In this document: positions 1 to 8,825 of the stretch, piece after piece
Numbering within the stretch: position 1 is the stretch's first letter
Layout: every line of letters starts with the position of its first letter
Assembly (NCBI GenBank): GCA_027532555.1
Contig: JAPZTJ010000007.1
Coordinates: forward strand, 1-64,000
DNA from: Aquidulcibacter sp.
GTDB taxonomy: Bacteria > Pseudomonadota > Alphaproteobacteria > Caulobacterales > Aquidulcibacteraceae
Length of the DNA stretch: 64,000 nucleotides
Direction: 5' to 3'
The notes under the pieces: generated by a model
What the model was told of the DNA's origin: nothing
Seen by the model: only the letters and a program-made list of their open reading frames with translations
Database searches by the model: none
Translations under genes and position numbers: made by a program

Positions 1-270
1 GGTGGGCCAGATTAACGGACTGGCCCGGAATACGACGCATGCCGTGCGCCCCGGCTGTGTAAGTCTGTGTGCCAAGGGAAGATCATGAGCCCTCCTCTGT
101 GGTTTCATTTCCCCCGCCTGTACATGAAGACCTTTTGAAGAGTGGGTTTAGAACCCACTCAAGGAGATCCCGCGAGTTTTGTTTCAAGCCTAGTGAAAGG
201 CTTGACCTCCGGCTTCACACGGCAGTCGGTCTTGAGCACACCGGGCATGAGGACAGCTAATCCTCATGAA
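1..270. ncRNA. Candidate structured RNA of unknown family
   Basis: No convincing protein is encoded here, but the sequence contains several strong inverted repeats. Positions 4-10 pair with 20-26 (7 bp). Positions 140-148 pair perfectly with 152-160 around a 3-base loop. Positions 186-191 pair with 198-203. Positions 246-253 pair with 261-268 (8 bp around CAGCTAA). Positions 101-108 pair with 124-132 with one bulge. A possible long closing helix joins about 50-60 to 236-245 and continues as 65-71 with 216-222. Nested helices at this density suggest a folded RNA. I compared it from memory with RNase P RNA, tmRNA, SRP RNA, 6S RNA and the cobalamin riboswitch and could not place it. The strand is undecided and the element may extend left of the window. 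Confidence 0.4.
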
Positions 271-593
271 AACACGAAGCAGCCACGTCTGCCCCGATTA
301 ACCCCGCTTACCCATCCCCAACCGGTATCGCCGCTGCAGCAACAACGCCCTCTCGCCGGAGATGGGACTAGGTTATGGGCGGTTTGATAGGAGGGGGATA
401 AGTCTTTATCTGTGCGCACTCTGCTCGCCCTATGAGAGAGGGGAGAGCCTCGCCACGGACATAAGCAGCCACAAACCGGAATAAGTGTTTCAAAACCAAG
501 GACAGCTATTGAACACATTATTGCCCAACTTTATTGGTCATCATTGAAAAAACTTATTAAAAGTAGACAAAAACCATTTTAGGCGGATTGATT
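271..593 (+). promoter_or_regulatory. Leader of the TonB receptor gene with a weak promoter candidate
   Basis: No gene is supported in this stretch. Its later part becomes AT-rich. TTGAAC at 509-514 and TATTGG at 532-537 are 17 bases apart and could be the -35 and -10 of the receptor gene. An AGGCGG ribosome-binding site lies at 581-586, seven bases before the ATG at 594. The short ORFs on either strand here look like chance readings. Confidence 0.3.
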
Positions 594-2666
594 ATGCTGA
601 CTCTCATTCTCGCAAGTGTCGTGATCACCCAAACGGCGTCTGATGTCACGGCCACCCCACCAGCAAGCCCATCTGCGGCCGAAAGCAAAACGAGCGACAC
701 AGCATTCAAACCTCCCCAACAAGTCGATACGATTGTCGTCAAAGCACGCCCGCAAACGCGAGATAGCAGGATTGATCGGGTGGTTTACGATGTTCGCACC
801 TTGCTGGACGCTCCAGCTTCTGCAGCAGTGGATGCAATTGGACTATTGCCCGGTGTTTTTGTGGGGGCCAATAATCGTATCACCATGGTGGGCGGTGCGT
901 GGGTGACCGTTTTAGTGGACGGCAAATCCATGCCAAGGGCCGCTGCTCTACAAATCCCTGCCAATCAGATCGCGCGCATAGAGGTGATGTCCAATCCCCC
1001 AGCGGAGTTTGCCTCAAGTTCGCAAGCCGTGATCAACATCATCACCAAAAAAGCCCAAGAAGAGGACAAGCTTGGCGGCTCAGTAGCTGCCAGCATCAAC
1101 ACACTCGATAATCAGGTGTTTTCACTGTCTCTCAATAAAGGTATGAAGCCTTGGAGCTTTAACGGCTTTCTTCGGGCTACCAAAAATGAAGTACCATATC
1201 AGTTGCAATCCGATGGGGCGTCTGGCCTCGGTTCAAATCGCGAGCTAGAGTCTACAACCAGCTTAGGGCGATATTCAACCTCAGACCTTAATGCATCCCT
1301 TCGTGCTGTCCGCACCTTCAATAGCACAGACTCTCTCTCTTTGAGCTCAACCTTCTTTTCTGGGGATTTTGACTACAAGACGCAAAGTGTTGAAATACGG
1401 ACGCTGGCAAATTCGCAATCCATCACCCCGTTTATGTCTGCCAGCCGGTCACCCGGATCTGTTCAATATCATTCCCTCGGTTTCAAGTCTGAGAAGGAAG
1501 ACACGTACAAATTCAATATTGACCTCAATTTTAGCAATAATCTGAGCAAGGCCGACTACGAAAACCAAAGAGGGACGCTATGGTTTTCAAACCAAGAACG
1601 CAAAGAAGAGCGTACTTTAGAATTTGAAACCAGTTTTGAGAAAACCCTTAAAGCTGGGCGCGTACTCTCATTTGGGATGAGCTATAACGATAAAGACTTT
1701 GAGCTCGGTTTTTCTGACCTCGGTTATGCCGGTCCCGGGATAGTCCAATCAAATCTCTTTAAGGCTCAACAGCGAGATCAAGCCGCGTATGCATCCTTTC
1801 AATTCAAACTGGGCAAGTTTGGCTTTCAACCGGGGATTCGGGTCGAGGACACCGCGATAGATTGGTCTGACGGTGTGGGACTACTTTCTGGAACGACCGC
1901 CTATCAGCGGGTCTTGCCAAGCCTATTCATCACACGCGCTCTTGGGACCGCTGGCACGCTAAAGGCCAGTTATAGTCAGGGCACTTCACCGAGCTCTTTG
2001 GCCCAGCTCAATCCTTTTCGGCGCTCTTTCGGCTTATTTTACGCCCAAGAAGGGAATCCGAAGCTGGAACCGGCGGATCGTCAGACGTTTGAGTTCACGC
2101 ATGAATTTGAAAAAAATGGCTTATCGCTGGTCACAACTGCCTTCTTTCGTGACACCAAAAATGAGTTCAGCTTCAGCTCCAGTAGGATCCAAAACAATGT
2201 GGTCCTCGCTTCCAGTGTCAATCTGGGTAGCTCCCAATCTACAGGGCTAGGTTCAACTTTGAAAGGAAAGCTTGGCAAGAAGCTGAACTATAGTTTCAAT
2301 TGGGAAGTGAGCGAAATTTCCTTTTCCGACCCGTTTCTGGCTTCCGGTACGCCTCGCGTAGAGAAAGTCCAGTCCAACGGTAAGCTTAGCTTGGATTACA
2401 AGCCAAATAGCCTGAACCAATTTGTGTTCTCGACCAGCTTCCAGAGCGACAGTCACCGTTTAGGTTTTGTCGATGAGGGCTATTGGGAAAACTCCATTCA
2501 ATATACGCGCCGCTTACCAAAGAAAGTTTCATTGGTTGTGACCGGCACGAATATTGGCGTGGAAACTGATCGTCTAAACCGTTCGTTCGGACCAGGCTTT
2601 GACTCGCAGTCGCGCAACTCTTACCCGTCACGCTCTTTGAGGGTTTCCTTATCGAAGACATTTTGA
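594..2666 (+). CDS. TonB-dependent outer-membrane receptor
   Basis: This 690-residue protein is predicted to be an outer-membrane beta-barrel that imports a ligand using energy from TonB. It has a short hydrophobic leader (about residues 1-18), a proline-rich linker, then a plug domain (about 50-165). The plug carries the LPGVFV, VLVDGK and RIEVM-NPPAEF patterns and ends in INIITKK. A long barrel of alternating strands follows and finishes in the aromatic C-terminal residue usual for outer-membrane proteins. A TTG two codons upstream is in frame, but ATG 594 is placed better behind AGGCGG. The gene is more AT-rich than most neighbours, which may mean later acquisition. The ligand is unknown. 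The convergent GH13 enzyme makes an oligosaccharide possible, but that is inference. Confidence 0.85.
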   Translation: MLTLILASVVITQTASDVTATPPASPSAAESKTSDTAFKPPQQVDTIVVKARPQTRDSRIDRVVYDVRTLLDAPASAAVDAIGLLPGVFVGANNRITMVGGAWVTVLVDGKSMPRAAALQIPANQIARIEVMSNPPAEFASSSQAVINIITKKAQEEDKLGGSVAASINTLDNQVFSLSLNKGMKPWSFNGFLRATKNEVPYQLQSDGASGLGSNRELESTTSLGRYSTSDLNASLRAVRTFNSTDSLSLSSTFFSGDFDYKTQSVEIRTLANSQSITPFMSASRSPGSVQYHSLGFKSEKEDTYKFNIDLNFSNNLSKADYENQRGTLWFSNQERKEERTLEFETSFEKTLKAGRVLSFGMSYNDKDFELGFSDLGYAGPGIVQSNLFKAQQRDQAAYASFQFKLGKFGFQPGIRVEDTAIDWSDGVGLLSGTTAYQRVLPSLFITRALGTAGTLKASYSQGTSPSSLAQLNPFRRSFGLFYAQEGNPKLEPADRQTFEFTHEFEKNGLSLVTTAFFRDTKNEFSFSSSRIQNNVVLASSVNLGSSQSTGLGSTLKGKLGKKLNYSFNWEVSEISFSDPFLASGTPRVEKVQSNGKLSLDYKPNSLNQFVFSTSFQSDSHRLGFVDEGYWENSIQYTRRLPKKVSLVVTGTNIGVETDRLNRSFGPGFDSQSRNSYPSRSLRVSLSKTF

Positions 2667-2675
2667 GGAGCATTT

Positions 2676-2697
2676 GGGATGCTGCGTCCCCTTTTTT
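2676..2697 (+). terminator. Rho-independent terminator after the TonB receptor
   Basis: GGGATGC pairs with GCGTCCC and is followed directly by a run of six T (2692-2697), ten bases after the receptor stop codon. It sits between two convergent genes. Confidence 0.65.
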
Positions 2698-2732
2698 CAG
2701 ACCCACTTAGGTGGACCAACGATGCCCCCCCC

Positions 2733-4391
2733 CTACTGAACCCGCTTATAAGCCGTATATTCCTTGCTCGGATCTTGCAGCACCGGGCGAAGCACCATGG
2801 CCGTATTGGCAGGGACCTCGACGCGGATGAGGCCGGCGCGAGCACGGGTTTGATAGCCGGTGAAAACATCCTTCAGGGGCTCGTTATTCATCAGCTTGGA
2901 ATCGCGGACAGACAGGAATTCCGAGACGGGCGCATCGGCTGGATTGACCAACACCACCGCCAAATCCCCCACTTTGTCGGTATAGCGGGTGAAGGCGAGC
3001 AGGGTTTCGGTATCCAAGCGCCGGAATTCGCCGATACGCAGGGCACGCATCTCTTTGCGCAAACGCGTCAATCGGCGCAGCCAGACGAACTCTGGATTGC
3101 TGTCATTGGCTTTCGACCAATCCATCGGTGCGCGGTTCATCGGGTCATCTGCCCCTTCTAGCCCCACTTCGACACCATAATAGAGGTTAGGCGAACCGGG
3201 CAGCGTGAACTGAAGCACTTGCGCCATGCGACGGTTGGCTTGGTCTGGCAAGCGATTGACCAAGCGGGGGCGATCATGATTGTCCAACACAATCCACGAC
3301 CGCAACAGGCCTTCATAATCGCTGTCGGTCACCATGCGCTCTAAGATCGAAGCGGCTTGGCCGCCCGAGACTTTGCCATCGACAAGCTCATAAATCACTT
3401 CACCAGCGGTGATGTTCAACATCCCATCCATCGGCCCCAGCCATTGTTCGGGATAATTATAAATCTCACCCAGCATCAGCGAGCCCGGCTTAGCGCGATG
3501 CGCGGCCTGTGTGGCATCGCCCAGGAACTTGAAGCCAATGTCATAGGCGACATCCAAGCGCCAACCATCAACCCCATCGCGCAACCAGCCTTGAATGACT
3601 GAATCTGGGTCGCCATACAGACGGGCCCGCACGGCAGGGGTCTCCCATTTCACGTCGGGCAGATTGGCAATATCCCACCAGCCGCGATAGCCCATCTTGT
3701 ATTCTGGACCGATAAAGTACCAATCGCGGTAAGGGCTTTTGGGGTTCTTAAGCGCGTCCTGAAACTGTGGCGAATTGCGCCCCATGTGGTTCAAAACGCC
3801 ATCCAAGACCAGTCGCATGCCCTTGTCGTGGAGGCCAGCTGCCAGCTTTTTCACATCGTCGCGCGTGCCATATTCGGGCGAGACTTTGAAATAATCATTG
3901 GCGTCATATTTGTGATTGGTGAAAGCGTCGTGGATTGGCCCCAGATAGAGGACGTCCACATCCAGACTTTTCACATAGTCGAGCTTGCTGGCTAGGCTAT
4001 CGAGATCGCCGCCCCAAAAATCCAACTCATGTGTCCATAAGCCCTGCTCTGGCAAGAGTTTGCCGCGCGTGGGTGCCTTAGACCAAGGTTGCAATGTGCG
4101 AGGGGCCGCATAAAGGGCGCGCTTGGCTTCCAAATCGCGCGAGGGGGCGAACCGATCGACCATCACTTGATACACCACCGGGCCAATGCGCCAATCGGCT
4201 TCACGCGCGGCCAGCTTGGGCGCGAGCGCCAGATCATGGGGATTTGCAAACGAGATGGGTTCAGACACGTTCGGACGTTCCTTTTGTTGCAACGGGCGCG
4301 GTGTTTCAGCAAAAGCTAAGGTGCTCATAAGCAGAACACTCGCCGCACAGGCACCCGTGCGCAGGATCGTTTTCCAGCGATTCTTCAGCAT
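2733..4391 (-). CDS. Secreted GH13 alpha-amylase family glycosidase
   Basis: This 552-residue protein hydrolyses or transfers alpha-glucosidic bonds in starch-type oligosaccharides. A signal peptide (about residues 1-29, ending LAFA-ET) sends it to the periplasm or outside. The four GH13 conserved regions are all visible: VLDGVLNH (D197, N201, H202), GWRLDVAYD with the nucleophile D280, LGEI with the acid/base E309, and VLDNHD with D373. A (beta/alpha)8 barrel and a C-terminal beta domain follow the family layout. The length and the region II sequence resemble cyclomaltodextrinase, neopullulanase or alpha-glucosidase relatives, but exact specificity cannot be read. A GGAG site precedes the start. 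The gene converges on the TonB receptor, so the two are not one operon. Confidence 0.88.
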   Translation of the reverse strand: MLKNRWKTILRTGACAASVLLMSTLAFAETPRPLQQKERPNVSEPISFANPHDLALAPKLAAREADWRIGPVVYQVMVDRFAPSRDLEAKRALYAAPRTLQPWSKAPTRGKLLPEQGLWTHELDFWGGDLDSLASKLDYVKSLDVDVLYLGPIHDAFTNHKYDANDYFKVSPEYGTRDDVKKLAAGLHDKGMRLVLDGVLNHMGRNSPQFQDALKNPKSPYRDWYFIGPEYKMGYRGWWDIANLPDVKWETPAVRARLYGDPDSVIQGWLRDGVDGWRLDVAYDIGFKFLGDATQAAHRAKPGSLMLGEIYNYPEQWLGPMDGMLNITAGEVIYELVDGKVSGGQAASILERMVTDSDYEGLLRSWIVLDNHDRPRLVNRLPDQANRRMAQVLQFTLPGSPNLYYGVEVGLEGADDPMNRAPMDWSKANDSNPEFVWLRRLTRLRKEMRALRIGEFRRLDTETLLAFTRYTDKVGDLAVVLVNPADAPVSEFLSVRDSKLMNNEPLKDVFTGYQTRARAGLIRVEVPANTAMVLRPVLQDPSKEYTAYKRVQ

Positions 4392-4630
4392 CTAGCACTC
4401 CACCCAGATTCTTGTTGTTTTCCTACATACTGCCGGACACTGTCTGAAATGCAAGGGTGTGTGATGCGGCTCGACCCTTGCCACAAATAGGCTTAGAGCA
4501 GAAGTTAGCTTTATCTGTTTGTGAAGAATTAAAGAAACTTGGCTTTAAATTCAGATGGATTGGGCCATTAAGCAGGTATGTAGATCGCAAAACGCAAGAG
4601 GCTTAGAATGACCCCACGGGGACTGTCACG

Positions 4631-5680
4631 ATGAACCGGCGCTGGATGATTTTGGGCGGCACAGGCCTTGGCGTTGCGGCTGGCTGGGGCATTTGGTCTT
4701 GGTTTTCGCGCAACAGGGGCCGAGACGCCAATCCGCCCGCGCCTGAACCAGCCTCTGCCCAGCCGACGCCTGCACCGACGCCAGCTCCAGCCAAGCCAGA
4801 GGTAACCACAGCGGGCCCTCCTAAGTCTTCCATCCGGGAAGGCTTGATCAAAGACCCCGCCGTGCGCGAAAGCCCCGAAGCAGCTGTTGCGCGAGGAACC
4901 GGCCTTGCTTGGCGCAAGCCGCAATTGGCTGAAGTGGTGACGCCAGATAAATGGTTGGCGGTCCGCCCGTTAAGTGAGCCGGGCTTTGCCGCCCGTGCTG
5001 GCAGTGGCGTGGACATTACCGACGCCGTTTTTCGAGCTGTGGTTGGCGAACGAGAGCTTGCCTCTGGCCCCGTCGTCTTTGCCATTCGTGGCGCAGTATC
5101 AGACCGTGCAAGCAATCCTTACGCCTCAGGCCATCGTCTAACCATCGTTGCACCCGACCATTTGAATTTCTGCTGCACGATTGGCGTTTGGGATCCAGAA
5201 ACCAAGCAATTATCGACCTATGCAGCCTCAACCGTGCCAAACCGCACAGCCATTGTCTCGTCGGCTTTAGGGGTGCAAGCCGCCAATATGTTGCTGCCGG
5301 GCGTATTCGATTACGTGCCGGGCTCGCACTCCAATTATAAGAAATACGGCTTTCCCTTCTCGATCATCGGTGCGCTTCGCCAGAACGGTCCGAGCGGTGG
5401 GGCGGGCTCGCTAAAGGTGCTGCGCGCCACCACGCCCCAAGGCATGCAAGGGGCCAGTGTCTCCACCACCACCGACGACAATATCCATTGTGCGGAGACC
5501 CCCCTACTTGAGCCTTATGACCGCTTTTCTTCCGAAGGCTGTCTGGTGGTGGCTGGGCGCTATACACCTCAAGAAGGCCACACCGGTCCGTGGGCGCGCT
5601 TCTTGAAAGATGGAAAGTTTAAAGGCCGATCGAAAGTCACGGTCATTTTAGCCAATAGCACGCAACTGCCAGTCGTATGA
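4631..5680 (+). CDS. Membrane-anchored protein of unknown function
   Basis: I do not recognise this 349-residue protein. It has an N-terminal transmembrane anchor (about residues 4-24, WMILGGTGLGVAAGWGIWSW), a linker rich in Pro, Ala and Thr (about 34-60), then a periplasmic domain of about 260 residues. Distinctive patterns are CCTIGVWD, STVPN, PGVFDYVPGSHSNYKKYGFPFS and, near the end, FSSEGCLVVAGRY. The last pattern faintly recalls the serine-glycine-cysteine motif of L,D-transpeptidases, but the usual HxxxH context is missing, so that reading is weak. It stands alone between the amylase (divergent) and the ileS leader. ATG 4631 follows a GGGGAC site. The coding composition is normal. Confidence 0.7.
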   Translation: MNRRWMILGGTGLGVAAGWGIWSWFSRNRGRDANPPAPEPASAQPTPAPTPAPAKPEVTTAGPPKSSIREGLIKDPAVRESPEAAVARGTGLAWRKPQLAEVVTPDKWLAVRPLSEPGFAARAGSGVDITDAVFRAVVGERELASGPVVFAIRGAVSDRASNPYASGHRLTIVAPDHLNFCCTIGVWDPETKQLSTYAASTVPNRTAIVSSALGVQAANMLLPGVFDYVPGSHSNYKKYGFPFSIIGALRQNGPSGGAGSLKVLRATTPQGMQGASVSTTTDDNIHCAETPLLEPYDRFSSEGCLVVAGRYTPQEGHTGPWARFLKDGKFKGRSKVTVILANSTQLPVV

Positions 5681-5714
5681 TCGGCTTACCTTAACAGAGT
5701 GACCTAAGTGGGCT

Positions 5715-5786
5715 ATGACGCGCGCCATGAACATCGCCCACGCCCTTTTTGCCCTGTTTCGAATTATCAGCCCGGCACGCCGCTGA
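5715..5786 (+). CDS. Possible 23-residue leader peptide ahead of ileS
   Basis: A short ORF (MTRAMNIAHALFALFRIISPARR) ends 96 bases before ileS. It contains an Ile-Ile pair close to its end, and its last codons run into the left arm of a perfect 10-bp hairpin (5771-5780 with 5797-5806). That arrangement is what translation-sensed attenuation by isoleucyl-tRNA would need. No T-run follows the hairpin, and no ileS leader peptide of this kind is known to me, so this is a hypothesis. An alternative start is ATG 5727. The ORF could also be chance and the hairpin simply the end of the upstream transcript. Confidence 0.3.
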   Translation: MTRAMNIAHALFALFRIISPARR

Positions 5787-5806
5787 CTTCGACTCCGCGT
5801 GCCGGG
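5771..5806 (+). promoter_or_regulatory. Perfect 10-bp GC-rich hairpin upstream of ileS
   Basis: CCCGGCACGC (5771-5780) is exactly complementary to GCGTGCCGGG (5797-5806) across a 16-base loop. No T-run follows. It overlaps the 3' end of the short ORF 5715-5786 and lies 76 bases before the ileS start. It may be an attenuator element or a terminator-like structure for the preceding gene. Confidence 0.55.
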
Positions 5807-5882
5807 AAGACATCGCCACAAAATCAAGTCATGACACGCCTGCCGTGAGACCACGCAGCGCGCTTAGCTAAAGACCGGACCG

Positions 5883-8771
5883 ATGACCACAGAACCACGC
5901 GACTATCGCCCCACCATCTTCTTGCCCGACACCCCTTTCCCCATGCGCGCAGGCCTGCCGCAGAAGGAGCCTCAATTTGTCGCGAAATGGCAGGCAGAAG
6001 ACCTCTATGGTCGCCAGCGTAAAGCCAGCGCAGGGCGCACGCGCTTTGTCTTTCATGATGGCCCGCCCTATGCGAACGGCAACTCCCACATCGGGCATTC
6101 GCTGAACAACAGCTTGAAGGACTTTGTCTGCCGGTCGCGCCAAGTTTTGGGTTTTGACGCAGACTTTGTGCCGGGCTGGGATTGCCACGGTCTGCCGATT
6201 GAGTGGAAAGTCGAAGAAGAATTTCGCGCCAAGGGCCGTAAGAAGGACGAAGTCCCAGCCGCAGAATTCCGCGCTGCCTGCCGCGTCTATGCACAAAAAT
6301 GGGTTGAGATCCAAAGCGGTGAGCGCCAGCGCATGGGCTTGATGGCCAATTTCGCCAATCCGTATCGCACGATGGATTATGAGGCCGAAGCCACCATCGC
6401 CGAAGAATTCCTGAAAGTCGTCAAAACCGGCCTCGTATTCCGTGGTTCTAAGCCCGTGATGTGGAGCCCGGTGGAGCGCACGTCGCTGGCCGAGGCCGAA
6501 GTCGAATATCAAGAAAAGGTCAGCCCGACGATCTGGGTGAAATTTCCGATCCTGACTGGCCCCGCCAAAGGTGCAAGTCTAATCATCTGGACCACCACGC
6601 CTTGGACCATCCCCGGCAACCGCGCCGTCAGCTATTCGCCCGACATCGCCTACGGTGTCTATGAAGTCGAAGCGATGGAAGCCGATCTAGCCTTTGCGCC
6701 TTGGGCAGCACCGGGCGACCGTCTCGTGGTGGCCGATAAGCTGAAAGATGATGTGTTTGGCGCGGCCAAAATTGCGGCAGCTAAGCGCGTGACAGACTTT
6801 GATCCATCCACGGCTCTGTGTGCCCACCCCTTGCGTGGCCAAAGCTATGACTTTGACGTCCCGCTCCTTGCTGGCGATCATGTGACGGATGAAGCCGGCA
6901 CGGGCTTTGTGCATACCGCGCCCAGCCACGGCACGGACGACTATCTGGTCTGGATGAAATCTGGACTGCCCCAAGCCGACATTCCCTTCACCGTGGATGC
7001 CGATGGCCGCTACACCAAGGAAGCGCCGGGCTTTGAAGGCTTGGCGGTTCTGGAGCTGGAAGGCAAAAAGGCCGGTAAAGAAGGCCCTGCCAATGGCGCG
7101 GTGATCGCGGCTTTGATCGAAGCTGGCGGCTTATTGGCGCGCGGCCGCCTGACCCACCAATATCCCCACTCATGGCGCTCGAAAGCGCCGTTGATCTATC
7201 GCAACACCCCTCAATGGTTCATCGCGATGGATAAGCCCGTTGAGCATTTGGGTGGCAAGACCCTGCGCGATGTGGCGATGGCTGAGATTGCTGCCACCGA
7301 TTGGGGCAATGAAGCAGGCTCCAACCGCATCACCGCCATGGTGAGCGAGCGGCCAGACTGGTTGATCAGCCGCCAGCGCGCCTGGGGCGTGCCTTTGGTC
7401 ATGTTCGTGCACAAGGACACCGCTACCATCTTGCAAGATGAAGCTGTGAATAACCGCATCTTGGCCGCCGTTCGCAAGGGCGGGGCGGACGCTTGGTTCA
7501 CCAGTGATGCCAAATTCTTCCTCGGCGATGCCTATGATCCTGCCGAGTATGAGAAAGTTGAAGACATTCTCGACGTCTGGTTTGACTCGGGCTGTACCCA
7601 CGCCTTTGTGACGCGCAAGCGCTATGGCGAAGATACTCAAGCAGACTTGTATCTGGAAGGCTCTGACCAGCATCGCGGCTGGTTCCAATCCTCTCTGCTC
7701 GAGAGCTGTTCGACACGCGGCAAAGCGCCATACAAGGCCGTGCGCACCCACGGCATGATCGTGGACGAGCAAGGCCGTAAAATGTCCAAGAGCTTGGGCA
7801 ATGGGGTCGAGCTGGAAGATGTGCTGCGCCAGAACGGCATGGAAATCCTGCGCCTGTTGTTTGCTGCTGCCGACTACACCAATGAGCTTGCCTTGGGCAA
7901 AACCATTTTGGATCAGGCGAGTGAAACTTATCGCAAGCTGCGCAATACCTTGCGCTATATGCTGGCGAGCTTGAAGGACTTCAGCCCAGATAAGGCCGTC
8001 GCCTATGCCGACATGCCCGTGCTGGAAAAATGGCTGTTGGGCCGAGCCTATGACGTGGGCCAAGAAGTCCGCGCGGCTTGGACGGATTATGACTTCAAGC
8101 GGGCTTTGTCGGCTGTGTCAGACTTTGCCAATCTCGACGTCTCCGCCCTGTATGTCGACGTCCGCAAGGATGCGCTTTATTGCGACGAATTGGACAGCTT
8201 GCGCCGCCGCGCCAGCCAAACGGTGCTGGACCTATTGTTTGAGCGCATGCTTCTGTGGCTTGCGCCCATCTTGCCGTTTACCACTGAAGAAGCGTGGGGT
8301 ACCCGCTTCCCAGAGGCTGAGTCTGTCCATTTGCGGGCGCTACAAGATGATCCGGCGCAGTGGCAAGACACCGCTTTGGCCACCCGCATGGGCCATTTGC
8401 GCGATCTTCGTCGGGTCGTGACGGGTGCGTTGGAAGTCCAGCGCCGGGAAAAAACGATTGGCTCTTCGCTCGAAGCCGCCCCCATCGTCTATGTGACGAA
8501 TGATGCCATTCGTGGTGCCATTGGGCAGGAAGACTTGGCGGAGCTGTGCATCACTTCAGGCCTAGAGCTTCGCAATGGCGACGGGCCCGCAGAAGCCTTC
8601 CGCTTGGAAGAAGTCGCAGGCGTGGCGGTTGTGTTTGAGCGCGCGCCTGGCGTCAAATGCGCGCGGAGCTGGAAGTTCTTTGATCCCGCAACCGCACTTT
8701 CAGGCTTCCCAGATATCACGCCGCGGGATGCGCGCGCCGTGATGGCTTGGGATCAGGCCAACCCGGCCTAA
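5883..8771 (+). CDS. ileS: Isoleucyl-tRNA synthetase
   Basis: This 962-residue class I synthetase charges tRNA-Ile with isoleucine in the cytoplasm and edits mischarged valine. The ATP-binding HIGH motif is at residues 69-72 (context GPPYANGNSHIGH) and KMSKS at about 633-637 (GRKMSKSLGN). The editing domain carries TTTPWTIPGNRAVSY and the GTGFVHTAPSHG-DDY block. The catalytic half has DVWFDSGCTHAF and the EGSDQHRGWFQSSLL block. An anticodon-binding domain follows. Length and architecture fit the usual bacterial enzyme. No strong Shine-Dalgarno precedes the ATG, so the start could vary by a few codons. The upstream leader ORF and hairpin are noted separately. Confidence 0.97.
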   Translation: MTTEPRDYRPTIFLPDTPFPMRAGLPQKEPQFVAKWQAEDLYGRQRKASAGRTRFVFHDGPPYANGNSHIGHSLNNSLKDFVCRSRQVLGFDADFVPGWDCHGLPIEWKVEEEFRAKGRKKDEVPAAEFRAACRVYAQKWVEIQSGERQRMGLMANFANPYRTMDYEAEATIAEEFLKVVKTGLVFRGSKPVMWSPVERTSLAEAEVEYQEKVSPTIWVKFPILTGPAKGASLIIWTTTPWTIPGNRAVSYSPDIAYGVYEVEAMEADLAFAPWAAPGDRLVVADKLKDDVFGAAKIAAAKRVTDFDPSTALCAHPLRGQSYDFDVPLLAGDHVTDEAGTGFVHTAPSHGTDDYLVWMKSGLPQADIPFTVDADGRYTKEAPGFEGLAVLELEGKKAGKEGPANGAVIAALIEAGGLLARGRLTHQYPHSWRSKAPLIYRNTPQWFIAMDKPVEHLGGKTLRDVAMAEIAATDWGNEAGSNRITAMVSERPDWLISRQRAWGVPLVMFVHKDTATILQDEAVNNRILAAVRKGGADAWFTSDAKFFLGDAYDPAEYEKVEDILDVWFDSGCTHAFVTRKRYGEDTQADLYLEGSDQHRGWFQSSLLESCSTRGKAPYKAVRTHGMIVDEQGRKMSKSLGNGVELEDVLRQNGMEILRLLFAAADYTNELALGKTILDQASETYRKLRNTLRYMLASLKDFSPDKAVAYADMPVLEKWLLGRAYDVGQEVRAAWTDYDFKRALSAVSDFANLDVSALYVDVRKDALYCDELDSLRRRASQTVLDLLFERMLLWLAPILPFTTEEAWGTRFPEAESVHLRALQDDPAQWQDTALATRMGHLRDLRRVVTGALEVQRREKTIGSSLEAAPIVYVTNDAIRGAIGQEDLAELCITSGLELRNGDGPAEAFRLEEVAGVAVVFERAPGVKCARSWKFFDPATALSGFPDITPRDARAVMAWDQANPA

Positions 8772-8825
8772 GGAAACAATCGGTGAGGACAAGCCTTGCG
8801 CCTCTGCGCGGGCCGTGGCACGCCC

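Noticed and set aside
1..270. 6S RNA or cobalamin riboswitch at the left edge
   Set aside because: The fold I can draw is multi-branched rather than a rod with a central bubble, and the B12-box bases are only loosely resembled.
264..590. Short ORFs around the start of the TonB receptor
   Set aside because: No ribosome-binding sites or domains; they overlap the leader and the receptor in other frames.
5868..6512. Long minus-strand open frame opposite ileS (also 7170-8063)
   Set aside because: Shadow of the ileS codons; no domain and no signal for expression.
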